64,000 bases of DNA from Micromonospora lutea (GTDB lineage: Bacteria; Actinomycetota; Actinomycetes; Mycobacteriales; Micromonosporaceae): NCBI RefSeq assembly GCF_016863535.1, contig NZ_BOPB01000031.1, positions 61,092-125,091 of the forward strand, given 5' to 3'. The notes under the pieces were generated by a model that saw nothing but the letters and a program-made list of their open reading frames with translations, ran no database searches and was not told the origin of the DNA. This document shows, in pieces, positions 26,287 through 34,478 of this stretch (position 1 is its first letter; the number at the start of each line of letters is the position of its first letter). A program made the translations under genes and the position numbers.

Positions 26287-27464
26287 CGTCGGCTTCCGGG
26301 CCGGCAGTCCAGCCGTAGGCCGGTGGCGGCGCGGAAGCCGCGTCCTCGTACCGGCGGGATGGAACCGAGGGGATGTATCTCCGCCACCCGCTCCACCAGC
26401 GCCTCCAGCACGACCTCCAGCTCGGCCTGGGCGAGACCCATCCCGAGGCAGACGTGTCGGCCAGCGCCGAAGGCCAGGGACGGTCGGTCCCGGCGGGTGT
26501 GATCGAACCGGTGCGGATCCGGATAGATGCCCGGGTCCCGGTTGGCGGCGGCCAGGCAGACCTGGACCGGAGTTGCCCGTGGAATCGGTACCCCGGCCAA
26601 CTCGACGTCGGAGGCCGCGAACCGCAACGTCACATGCAGCGGCGGCTCGTGCCGCAGCGTCTCGGCGACGATCGCCGGGACCAGTGCGTGGTCGGCGGCG
26701 ACCGCGGCGTACAGCGCGGGATCCCCGGCCAGCCGAGCGAAGAGGTTGGTGATCGCCGCCGCCGTCGTCTCGGTGCCCGCGGCCAGCAGCAGGATCGCGT
26801 TGTTGACGACGTCGGCTTCCGTCAACACCTCTTCGGCGGCGAGGACGGCGAGGATGCCTCCGTGATCCGGGCCGGCGGCGATCCGGCTGCGGAAGTACGC
26901 GGCGAGCTCCCGCCGCCGCTGCACCACCGCCGCCAGCGGCACCGGCGCGTGGTCGACGTACTCGACGAGGGGCCGCATCGCTTCGTGCAGCCACTCGGCG
27001 TCCGCGTCGGGCAGCCCCATGAAGCGGCACACCACCCGCATCGGCAGGGAAGTGGCCAGCCGGTCGACGAGATCCGGGCGGGCGTCGGCCAGCAGGTCGT
27101 CCAGAGCGGCCGCGGCCAACGGAGCGATGATGTCGCGGGCGAACTCGGCCACCTTCCGCGGACGCAGAACCCCGGCCGTCGCTGCCCGTGCCCGGGTGTG
27201 CGCCGCTCCCTCCTGGTCGAGCATGGACGGCCCGAACGCCCGTCGGCTGGTGCGGAACGGATGGTAGACGGTGAAGTCCGACGAGGTGACGACCCGACGC
27301 ACCAGGTCGTACCCGACCACGAAGTACGAGTCGAGGGCGGGAACGAACGACACCGGTTGGTGCTCGCGGTGCCAGTCGTACAGCGGCCACGGGTTGGTCT
27401 GGAAGACCGGGTCGGCGAAGTTCAGTTCACCGGCCGGCCCGGCGGTCAGATCGACCGTCGGCAT
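26283..27464 (-). CDS. cytochrome P450
   Basis: 393 residues, with gaggagg before the ATG. I-helix LLLAAGTETTAAAITN, K-helix ETLRHEPP, heme loop FGAGRHVCLGMGLAQAE with Cys339 as axial ligand. Bacterial class I; partner ferredoxin is not encoded here. It sits between the RraA-like gene and the SerRS-like ligase gene. In NRPS-like systems such P450s often hydroxylate an amino acid while it is bound to a carrier protein, and the carrier protein gene in this operon fits that. Confidence 0.92.
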   Translation of the reverse strand: MPTVDLTAGPAGELNFADPVFQTNPWPLYDWHREHQPVSFVPALDSYFVVGYDLVRRVVTSSDFTVYHPFRTSRRAFGPSMLDQEGAAHTRARAATAGVLRPRKVAEFARDIIAPLAAAALDDLLADARPDLVDRLATSLPMRVVCRFMGLPDADAEWLHEAMRPLVEYVDHAPVPLAAVVQRRRELAAYFRSRIAAGPDHGGILAVLAAEEVLTEADVVNNAILLLAAGTETTAAAITNLFARLAGDPALYAAVAADHALVPAIVAETLRHEPPLHVTLRFAASDVELAGVPIPRATPVQVCLAAANRDPGIYPDPHRFDHTRRDRPSLAFGAGRHVCLGMGLAQAELEVVLEALVERVAEIHPLGSIPPVRGRGFRAATGLRLDCRPGSRR

Positions 27465-27474
27465 GGAAGCCTCC

Positions 27475-28167
27475 TCAGGGTGTGAAGCCCAGGTCGCCGG
27501 TGCCGTCCAGGAAGTCGCCCAAGTGGGTCAGGTCGGCGAGGCTCTTTCCGTCGTGCTGCATGGCCTTCTTCAGCGCCTCTTCGCGGTCTCGTAGGACCGC
27601 ACCCGCGGCGAACACCGCGCCGACGCGTTCGGCGGGAAGCAGCAGGAGACCGTCCGGGTCACCGAACAGCCAGTCGCCGGGGCGCACGCTCACGCCGGCC
27701 ACCTCGACGGTCTGCGGCAGGTCGGTGGCGCGCTGGCTGGTGGTGCGCGCCGACACGAAGGTCACCTGCGTGGAGAAGACCGGCACGTCGATGGCGACGA
27801 GGTCGGTCAGGTCACGTACCGCGCCGTCGACGACGATCCCGCCGAGCCGCTGCACCGCCGCGGAGGTGAGGAAGATGTCGCCGACGATCGCCTCGGAGGG
27901 CGTGACCGTGTTGTGGATGAACAGCACGTGTCCGGGCGGTGTCTCTGCCAGTGCCTGTAGCGCCGGGAGCATGTCGTCGTTCGTGGCCACCGGGAAGACC
28001 GGCCCGCACATGCGTGGCCTGCCGTTGCGTGGCATCGCTGGCAGGCGCAGCGGCACCACGAAGTCGGGCGCGGCGTCCGCGAGTTGGGCGCAGCCGACGG
28101 TCGCGAAGCGACGGCGAATCCGGTCGATGTGTTCCTCGTCGGTGGGTCGCTGCTCGGTGACGGTCAT
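27475..28167 (-). CDS. RraA-like protein / HMG aldolase-type lyase
   Basis: 230 residues. Family of 4-hydroxy-4-methyl-2-oxoglutarate aldolases and RraA. Diagnostic VFPVATNDDMLPAL, GGIVVDGAVRDLTDLVAIDVPVFS (Arg-Asp of the metal/substrate site) and GDPDGLLLLPAERV. It overlaps the carrier protein stop by the ATG. Biosynthetic members act as aldolases or oxaloacetate decarboxylases; in this operon it could cleave or form a beta-hydroxy-alpha-keto acid that the aminotransferase uses. Confidence 0.82.
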   Translation of the reverse strand: MTVTEQRPTDEEHIDRIRRRFATVGCAQLADAAPDFVVPLRLPAMPRNGRPRMCGPVFPVATNDDMLPALQALAETPPGHVLFIHNTVTPSEAIVGDIFLTSAAVQRLGGIVVDGAVRDLTDLVAIDVPVFSTQVTFVSARTTSQRATDLPQTVEVAGVSVRPGDWLFGDPDGLLLLPAERVGAVFAAGAVLRDREEALKKAMQHDGKSLADLTHLGDFLDGTGDLGFTP

Positions 28168-28433
28168 ACCCGTTCTTCCGTTCCGGCGACGACGTCGTAC
28201 AGGCCGCGGAGGGTGTAGAACGTCTCCAACTCGTGGTCGGCGAGATCGACCGCCACGCCGGTGGTCTCCTCGACGAAGACGATCATCCGGATCATCGAGA
28301 AGGAGTTCACCAGCCCGAGATCGAACAGGTTGTCGTCCGGATCGATGTCGGCGGGCGGCGCAGTCGTGCCCGCGTCGGAGGCCGTTCGGGTCAGGAACCC
28401 GACCACCTCACGGTAGAACTGTTCTCGTTCCAT
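28164..28433 (-). CDS. acyl/aminoacyl carrier protein 1
   Basis: 89 residues from the ATG at 28433 (gggagg 6 bases upstream); an in-frame ATG at 28451 overlaps the previous stop. The phosphopantetheine site is Ser44 in DLGLVNSFSM, with Asn in the position usually taken by Asp. This LVNSF type, with a late ETFYTLRGLYDVV, resembles the small carrier proteins served by SerRS-like ligases. It is placed in the same operon as ligase 1 and the P450. Confidence 0.85.
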   Translation of the reverse strand: MEREQFYREVVGFLTRTASDAGTTAPPADIDPDDNLFDLGLVNSFSMIRMIVFVEETTGVAVDLADHELETFYTLRGLYDVVAGTEERV

Positions 28434-28447
28434 CTGCTGCCTCCCGG

Positions 28448-29647
28448 TCATCCCTTGAGTACGTTCCAGAGCGTGTCCACGCCAGCGCGCAGTTGATCGT
28501 CCGGCACCGTCAGCGGCGGTGCGATCCGGATCCGTTCGCCGCGCCGGCCACCGGCGAACACCAGTACGCCCGCCTCGAAGGCGGCCGCCACCACCGCACG
28601 GCTGGTGCGTGCGATCGGCCGGAAGGACAGCGCCGGGCCGGTGACGTGCACCGCGTCGGCGAGCCCGGCGGCGATGAGTCGGTCGGCCAGTTCCCGCAGC
28701 GGACGCTCGACGGCGGCAGCCATCGCGGCGATGTCGTGACTGTCGAGGTAGGCGGCCACCGCGACCGCCGCGGCCGGGCCCATGGTCCCGGTCTGGAAGG
28801 TGTGCGCCAGATAGACATCTGCCGCATCGCGCTCCAGGTGCTGCTTGTAGACCACGGCGGAGAGCGGGTACATCCCGTTGGTCAGTGACTTGCTGAAGAG
28901 CACCACGTCCGGGTCGAGGCCGGCGGCGGTGGAGGGGCTGAACGGACCGTGCCGGTGGAAGCCGCACTGAATCTCATCGGCGATCAGCAGCACGCCGGCG
29001 GAGCGCGCCGACTCGGAGAGCCGGCGCAGCCAGTCGACGTCGAGCGGCACGTACCCGTTGGCGCCCTGCACCGGTTCGTAGATGACACAGGAGACGCCGG
29101 ACCAGTCGTCGGGCACCTCGCCGGGAGTCAGGTGCCCGACCTCGGTGTCGAGCAGCTCGACGAACCCGGTGTCCTGCAGGGAGAACTCCCGTTGGACGGT
29201 GGTGACGGCGGCCGCGTCCACGCCCAGGCCATGGAAGGCACCCCGTACGCCCAGCACCCGTCCCGGACGGTGCCGGCGGGCCAGGGCCAACGCGGTGGAG
29301 ACCGCGAAACTGCCACCGATCTGGAACAGGACCCGCCGATCGGCGGTGCCCTCGAGTCGGTGGCAGAGCCAACGGGCGACCAGTTCGGCGTCGGCCGTCT
29401 GGAAGGGGGCGGCGAGATCCGACGGCTGTCGCAACGCCTCCACGATGGCCGGGTTGCGATGGCCGAAGTTGACCGCGGCGAACGCGGACATGAAGTCGGT
29501 GCACGTCCGGGTCCGGCCGGTCGGGTCCGCCAGCTGTAGCGTCGCGTTTTCCGCGTCGATGAGCAGATACCGGCCTGGTAGGACGCCGCCCTCGTCGAGC
29601 CGGCTGAGATATGAGGTGGTCTCGCGGTCCAGTACGGCGTTGCTCAC
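28448..29647 (-). CDS. class III PLP aminotransferase (glutamate-1-semialdehyde mutase-like)
   Basis: 399 residues from the GTG at 29647 with gaggag upstream. Class III fold: FGHRNPAIVEAL, LFQIGGSFAVSTALALARRH, LLIADEIQCGFHRHG (Asp pairing with the pyridine nitrogen), and the PLP lysine in LFSKSLTNGMYPLSAVV. It transfers an amino group to an aldehyde or keto acid, or acts as an aminomutase. As the first gene of the minus operon it likely makes the amino acid that ligase 1 activates. Confidence 0.85.
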   Translation of the reverse strand: MSNAVLDRETTSYLSRLDEGGVLPGRYLLIDAENATLQLADPTGRTRTCTDFMSAFAAVNFGHRNPAIVEALRQPSDLAAPFQTADAELVARWLCHRLEGTADRRVLFQIGGSFAVSTALALARRHRPGRVLGVRGAFHGLGVDAAAVTTVQREFSLQDTGFVELLDTEVGHLTPGEVPDDWSGVSCVIYEPVQGANGYVPLDVDWLRRLSESARSAGVLLIADEIQCGFHRHGPFSPSTAAGLDPDVVLFSKSLTNGMYPLSAVVYKQHLERDAADVYLAHTFQTGTMGPAAAVAVAAYLDSHDIAAMAAAVERPLRELADRLIAAGLADAVHVTGPALSFRPIARTSRAVVAAAFEAGVLVFAGGRRGERIRIAPPLTVPDDQLRAGVDTLWNVLKG

Positions 29648-30471
29648 AGGCTCACACTCCTCAAGGAGGTCCCGGACACGGTTGCCCGCAGTGACGTGCG
29701 TGAATGCCGTCGACGCCGAAGGGCAGTGACCGGCGGACGGGCTCAACGGCGTGACCTGATGGGCCCGCAGTTGGGCAGGGCGCGTTGGCCGGCTGAGATC
29801 GACGCAGAGCTTCTGGGCCGCACCTGACACCGACGCGGATTGCGCGCCTGGCCGGTGCAAAGGAGATGGCCGCCCGTTATGAACGCGAAGTCGTGGTGTT
29901 TCCCCCGAACCACCCGAACACGCGACAGACGCTAGACCAACCCGGCGCGTACGGTCAACCGAAATGGTGTCGCATTTCCGGGCGTCTTTGCTTTGCCTAA
30001 GCGCCTTCGTGTGGTCGTCTCCGCGCCACCGCCTTCGGAGATCGGATGGACTGCCGCATCAGGGTCGGGCGTTTGCCGGTGCGGACCGCGCGACGTCCAT
30101 CCGGACGGGTCCCGTTCCAGCATGCGGACACCTTGGCGCTGGCAGAGCCACAGGTGGGAGGCGTGTCGGCAGTCAGGGAACGCTGGCAGCATTGACATGC
30201 GTCATGTCGCTATCCCACCATGGGAGCGTGCCCACGGTCGGCCATCGCACGACCGTGAGCACAGATGGGCTGGTCGCCGATGGCAAACAGGTGACCGGTG
30301 CCGAACAACGGGGGCTTGCTGCAGACGCGTCGCGACGATCTCGTGGCCGGGTGTTCGTGCCTCCGTGTCGGTGAGCGCCACCCACTCTCCAACTCCGTTC
30401 TGACCGTCGTGCCGACTCGGCCGTACGGTCCGCGGTTAACGGCTGTGAGTTGTGCCCGATGAGGAGTTCGC
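29648..30471. other. 824-bp divergent intergenic region with candidate promoters
   Basis: No convincing gene. Minus-strand TTGACC (29953-29958) and TAGCGT (29929-29934) are 18 bases apart, upstream of the aminotransferase operon. Plus-strand CTGACC (30400-30405) and TACGGT (30424-30429) are also 18 apart, upstream of the radical SAM operon. A perfect palindrome GACATG-CGT-CATGTC (30194-30208) overlaps a TTGACA hexamer (30192-30197) and could be a regulator site. Short open frames are low quality. Confidence 0.4.
30194..30208. promoter_or_regulatory. 15-bp palindrome, candidate operator
   Basis: GACATG CGT CATGTC, 6-bp perfect arms and a 3-base centre, in the gap between two divergent operons and overlapping a -35-like TTGACA. 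No regulator gene lies within the biosynthetic part of the window. Confidence 0.4.
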
Positions 30472-32415
30472 GTGCCCGTTGACAGTGCCAAACGGCAGAT
30501 TTGGCTCGTACAGCAAGGCGTTTGGGACACGCCGATGGAATCCATGCCCCTCGCCGCCGGTTACCTCAAGGCCACCGCGCTCGCCGACGAACGGATCGCG
30601 CGCGAAACCGAGGTGGAAATACGCAACTACCGCGGCGGGATGAAGCTTTCCGCGCTCTCCCAGGATCTGTTTCGGGACGGGGCACCCGATGTCCTGGCGT
30701 TCTCCGTGCTCGGCTGGAACTATCGCGAGTTCGGCATCCTGGCGGAGACGTTCAAGCAGCTTCGCCCGGACGGCTGGGTCATCTTCGGCGGCACCCACGT
30801 GGCCAACCGGGCCCAACGAACCTTCGCGATGGTTCCCGAGGTCGACGTGGTGGTCAACGGTGAGGGCGAGTTCGTCTTCACCGAGTTGGTCAAGGCCTAC
30901 CTCGATGGGCGCTCGCCGAGGTCGCTGGGCGACATCGACGGCATCTCCTACCAGGGGCCCGACGGAGCGGTGGTGACCACACCGGACCGGCCGCGCCTGG
31001 AGGATCTGGACGTCATCCCGTCGCCCCTGTTGACCGGGGCCATCCCGCTGCTCGACGACGCCGGTGAGTTCCGGTACGACGTCGCCCTGATGGAGACCAA
31101 CCGGGGCTGCCCGTACAAGTGCTCGTTCTGCTACTGGGGCGGCGCGGTCGGCCAGCGGGTGCGGGCCTTCTCCCGCGAACGTCTCCGTGCGGAACTGGAG
31201 TTCCTCGCCCAGCACAAGGTGCACACCGTGGTGCTCTGCGACGCGAACTTCGGCATGCTGCCGATCGACGCGGAGTTCGTCGAGGATCTACTGGAGATCC
31301 GGGAGCGCTACGGTTACCCGCGCACGCTGGAGACCTCCTGGGCCAAGAACAAGTCCAAGGTCTTCTACCAGATCGTCCGGGACATGAAGAACGCCGGGAT
31401 GCGCAGCTCGTTCACCCTTGCCCTGCAGACCCTCTCCGACGACGCCCTGAAGCTGATGAACCGCCGCAACATGAAAGTCAACGACTGGCGCGACCTGGTC
31501 GAGTGGCTCAAGGCGGAGGAACTGGACTGCTACGCGGAGCTGATCTGGGGAGCGCCGGGGGAGAGCCTGCAGTCGTTCCTGCGTGGCTACGACCGCCTCG
31601 CCGAACATGTGTCCCGGATTGCCGTCTATCCGATGTTGCTGCTGCCGAACACCGAGTACTTCGACAAGAAGGAATCCTACGGTTTCGTGACCGTGCGTGG
31701 CGACACCGACGACTTCGAGTACGTCCTGGCCCACCACACCATGCCGCTGCGGGAGAATCTCGAGGCCCGCCGGTTCATCTTCTACGCCCGGGTGCTGGCG
31801 GAGAACCTGGTGCTACGGCACGTGTGGGCACCGGCCCGGGTGTTCGCCGGGCTCAGTCAGTCCACGTTGCTGCTGAACTTCGCCGACTGGCTGGAACGCC
31901 AGGACGACACCGACTCGGCGCCGCTGCGGGAGGCGGCCGCCAACGCCGCCGCCGAGTTCGGCGCGGTCAGTCCGGCACTGGTCTACATGTACGGCGACCC
32001 ACGCGCCAAGACGGTGCTCAGCCGGTGGTGGCAGGAGGCGGTGCGCCCGCTGGTGCCGGAGACGGCCCGCCAGTGCCTGGACGAGGCGTTCCGATACGAC
32101 ATCGTCACCCAGCCCACCTGTGCCGAGCCGGGCAGCCCGGAGGCGGCCGGGTTGGAGTTGGTGGACGTCGACGGTGAGGCATTCCTGCGTGGCGCGCCGG
32201 TCGAGTTCGACTTCGACGTGCCGCGCCTGGTGGAGGCGATCGGACGCGGCGAGACCGTGCCGATCGAACCGCGACGACTGGTCACCTCCTTCTACTACAA
32301 GGTGGGTTTCGCCGCGTTCGTGGCCACCACCAACCACGAACAGTCGGCGTACTTCATCGGCCGGCCGGAGCGGGACGTCCTGGGCGGCCAACTGGCCCAG
32401 GACGCGGCCGGATGA
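30472..32415 (+). CDS. B12-binding radical SAM enzyme
   Basis: 647 residues, GTG start with gaggag 6 bases upstream. The N-terminal half is a cobalamin-binding Rossmann fold (VLAFSVLGWNYREFGILAE, VIFGGTHVANRA, VVVNGEGEFVF). The radical SAM cluster is C213-x3-C217-x2-C220 (TNRGCPYKCSFCYWGG). Residues past about 450 are an extra C-terminal region. Such proteins methylate unactivated carbon or, less often, rearrange. The first gene of a twelve-gene plus-strand run, it likely C-methylates the carrier-bound intermediate or product. Substrate unknown. Confidence 0.88.
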   Translation: MPVDSAKRQIWLVQQGVWDTPMESMPLAAGYLKATALADERIARETEVEIRNYRGGMKLSALSQDLFRDGAPDVLAFSVLGWNYREFGILAETFKQLRPDGWVIFGGTHVANRAQRTFAMVPEVDVVVNGEGEFVFTELVKAYLDGRSPRSLGDIDGISYQGPDGAVVTTPDRPRLEDLDVIPSPLLTGAIPLLDDAGEFRYDVALMETNRGCPYKCSFCYWGGAVGQRVRAFSRERLRAELEFLAQHKVHTVVLCDANFGMLPIDAEFVEDLLEIRERYGYPRTLETSWAKNKSKVFYQIVRDMKNAGMRSSFTLALQTLSDDALKLMNRRNMKVNDWRDLVEWLKAEELDCYAELIWGAPGESLQSFLRGYDRLAEHVSRIAVYPMLLLPNTEYFDKKESYGFVTVRGDTDDFEYVLAHHTMPLRENLEARRFIFYARVLAENLVLRHVWAPARVFAGLSQSTLLLNFADWLERQDDTDSAPLREAAANAAAEFGAVSPALVYMYGDPRAKTVLSRWWQEAVRPLVPETARQCLDEAFRYDIVTQPTCAEPGSPEAAGLELVDVDGEAFLRGAPVEFDFDVPRLVEAIGRGETVPIEPRRLVTSFYYKVGFAAFVATTNHEQSAYFIGRPERDVLGGQLAQDAAG

Positions 32416-32436
32416 CCTGAGCGATTGGAGAGACAC

Positions 32437-33432
32437 ATGGACCTGGGCATGCGGCACGTGACGCAGCTGACCGTCGGCACCTGGCAGGCGGAGGTGCTCT
32501 ACACCCTCGCCGAGTTGGACGTCTTCGCCGCGCTCGCCGACCAGCCCGCCACCGCCGCGGAGCTGGCCACCGCCCGCGGCTGGCACCCGGAAGCCACCGA
32601 GGCGGTGCTGGACGCTGGCGTGGCACTGCGGTTGCTGAGCCGCACCGGAGCCGTGTACGCCAACACCGAGCTGTCCAGCCGCCTGCTCACCGGGGACACC
32701 GACGACTGCCTGGTGGAGTGGGTACGCACCATGGGCCGCTGGGCCCGGGCCTGGGCGCGGCTGACCGACGTGGTCCGCAACGGCGGTCCCGCCCTGGGTC
32801 ACGACATCCGGCTGACCGAGGATCCGGCCTACCTAGCCGATCTGGAGGTCGGCTTCTTCCGGTACGCCACCCGGCTCGCCGAGGAGCTGGCCGGGTGCGT
32901 ACCGGGCCCTCTGGAGGGTGCGCTCGTCGATCTCGGCGGAGGCTGTGGTGCCTACTCGATGGCGCTGTGCCGGCGGCATCCCGGGCTCACCTCCGTCATC
33001 TGGGAACTACCGGACGCGGTGCCACTGGCCAGCAAGGTGATCGCCGAACACGGCATGGCAGACCGGGTCAGCGTGGTCGGGCGTGACTACACCCGGGAGG
33101 AGTACGGCACCGGCCTCGCCGCCGTGCTCATGTCCAACATGCTGCACTCCGAGCGTCGGGAGACCGCCGCCGACATGCTCCGCCGGGCGCACCGCGCGCT
33201 CGCCCCCGGCGGCCGGCTGATCATCAACGGCAACCTGCTCAACGAGGACCGCACCGGCCCCCTCTTCTCCGCGCTGCACAACGTCTCGTCGATGGTGCTG
33301 TGGGAGGGCGGACGGGACTTCAGCGTCGCCGAGCTCAGCCGGTTGATTACTGACAACGGCTTCGGCGAGCCTCAGGTGGAGCCGATCGCCGGGGCCTCGT
33401 CGCACGTGCTGATCGCGCGCAAGCCGGAGTGA
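32437..33432 (+). CDS. acetylserotonin-type O-methyltransferase 1
   Basis: 331 residues from the ATG at 32437 (ggag 7 bases upstream; a TTG at 32425 is also in frame). There is a dimerisation-type helical N-terminus, SAM motif GALVDLGGGCGAYSMALCRR, and the catalytic region LMSNMLHSERRETAADML, where the usual catalytic His is present in MLHS. The overall length matches plant/actinobacterial O-methyltransferases. Acts on a hydroxyl, hydroxamate or oxime oxygen. Confidence 0.87.
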   Translation: MDLGMRHVTQLTVGTWQAEVLYTLAELDVFAALADQPATAAELATARGWHPEATEAVLDAGVALRLLSRTGAVYANTELSSRLLTGDTDDCLVEWVRTMGRWARAWARLTDVVRNGGPALGHDIRLTEDPAYLADLEVGFFRYATRLAEELAGCVPGPLEGALVDLGGGCGAYSMALCRRHPGLTSVIWELPDAVPLASKVIAEHGMADRVSVVGRDYTREEYGTGLAAVLMSNMLHSERRETAADMLRRAHRALAPGGRLIINGNLLNEDRTGPLFSALHNVSSMVLWEGGRDFSVAELSRLITDNGFGEPQVEPIAGASSHVLIARKPE

Positions 33433-34478
33433 CGGTGCGTCTCGAACCGGTCGTCACCGATCCCACCGAGCTGTACCGGCTCCGCGACGGCGTGTACGCC
33501 GCCGACCTGCTCATCGTGGTCGTCGCGGAGCTGGACCTGTTCACCTGGTTCGACCGGTACGAGCGCGAGCACGACGACCCGGCCGGAGTCGAGCAGGTGT
33601 GCGCTGCGCACCAACTCGATCCGCGGGCGGCCGACGTGACGATCACCTACCTCGTCGCGCGTGGGTTGCTGGCCCGCGTCGGCGACCGGATCACGCCGAC
33701 CAGGGTTGCCCGGGAGCACCTGGTCGCCGGTTCGCCGTACGACCTGCGGGCCTACTACGCCTCGTTGCGGGAGCGGCCCACCTGCAAGGATCTGCTCGCG
33801 GTCCTTCGTTCCGGACGCCCCGCCGCGTGGGCCGGCGCCGCAGGCAAGGAGGCGTGGTCGGATCGGCTGGCGTCGCCGGAGTTCGCCGCGTCGATCACGG
33901 CCGCGATGGACGCGCGGGGCGCCTACCTGGGCCCGGCCCTGGCCGAGACGATCGCGGACCTACCCGCACGCGCGGTCCTGGATCTCGGCGGCGGCTCCGG
34001 GATCTACGGCTCCGCGCTGGTGGAGCGACTCCCCGGTCTGCGGGTCGACGTCTTCGAACGGCCACCGGTGGACGACGTCGCCCGCACCCTGCTGGCCACG
34101 CGCGGCTACGCCGAACGGGTCGGTGTCGTCTCCGGTGACATGTTCACCGGCCTGCCCGGTGAGTACGACGCCCATCTGTACTCACACGTGCTGCACGACT
34201 GGGGACCCGGCGAGGTCCGCCGGCTCCTGGCGAACTCGGCCGCCGCCCTGCCGTCGGGAGGGTGGGTGGTGGTGCACGACACGCATATCGATGATGAGCG
34301 ATCAGGGCCGTTGCAGGTGGCGGAGTACTCAGTGCTGCTCATGCACTCGACCCCCGGCAAGTGCTGGTCCGTGGCGGAGCTCCGCGGCATGTTCGCCGAG
34401 GCCGGGTTCGACTACGTGGACTGCCGGCCGACCGCAGCCGACCGCACCGCCGTCATCGGCCGGCGGGCCCACCGATGA
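33429..34478 (+). CDS. acetylserotonin-type O-methyltransferase 2
   Basis: 349 residues, GTGA-coupled to the first methyltransferase gene. SAM motif AVLDLGGGSGIYGSALVERLPG; catalytic HVLHDWGPGEVRRLL with the VLHDW hallmark. It is only distantly similar to its neighbour, so the two probably act on different positions. Confidence 0.87.
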   Translation: MTVRLEPVVTDPTELYRLRDGVYAADLLIVVVAELDLFTWFDRYEREHDDPAGVEQVCAAHQLDPRAADVTITYLVARGLLARVGDRITPTRVAREHLVAGSPYDLRAYYASLRERPTCKDLLAVLRSGRPAAWAGAAGKEAWSDRLASPEFAASITAAMDARGAYLGPALAETIADLPARAVLDLGGGSGIYGSALVERLPGLRVDVFERPPVDDVARTLLATRGYAERVGVVSGDMFTGLPGEYDAHLYSHVLHDWGPGEVRRLLANSAAALPSGGWVVVHDTHIDDERSGPLQVAEYSVLLMHSTPGKCWSVAELRGMFAEAGFDYVDCRPTAADRTAVIGRRAHR

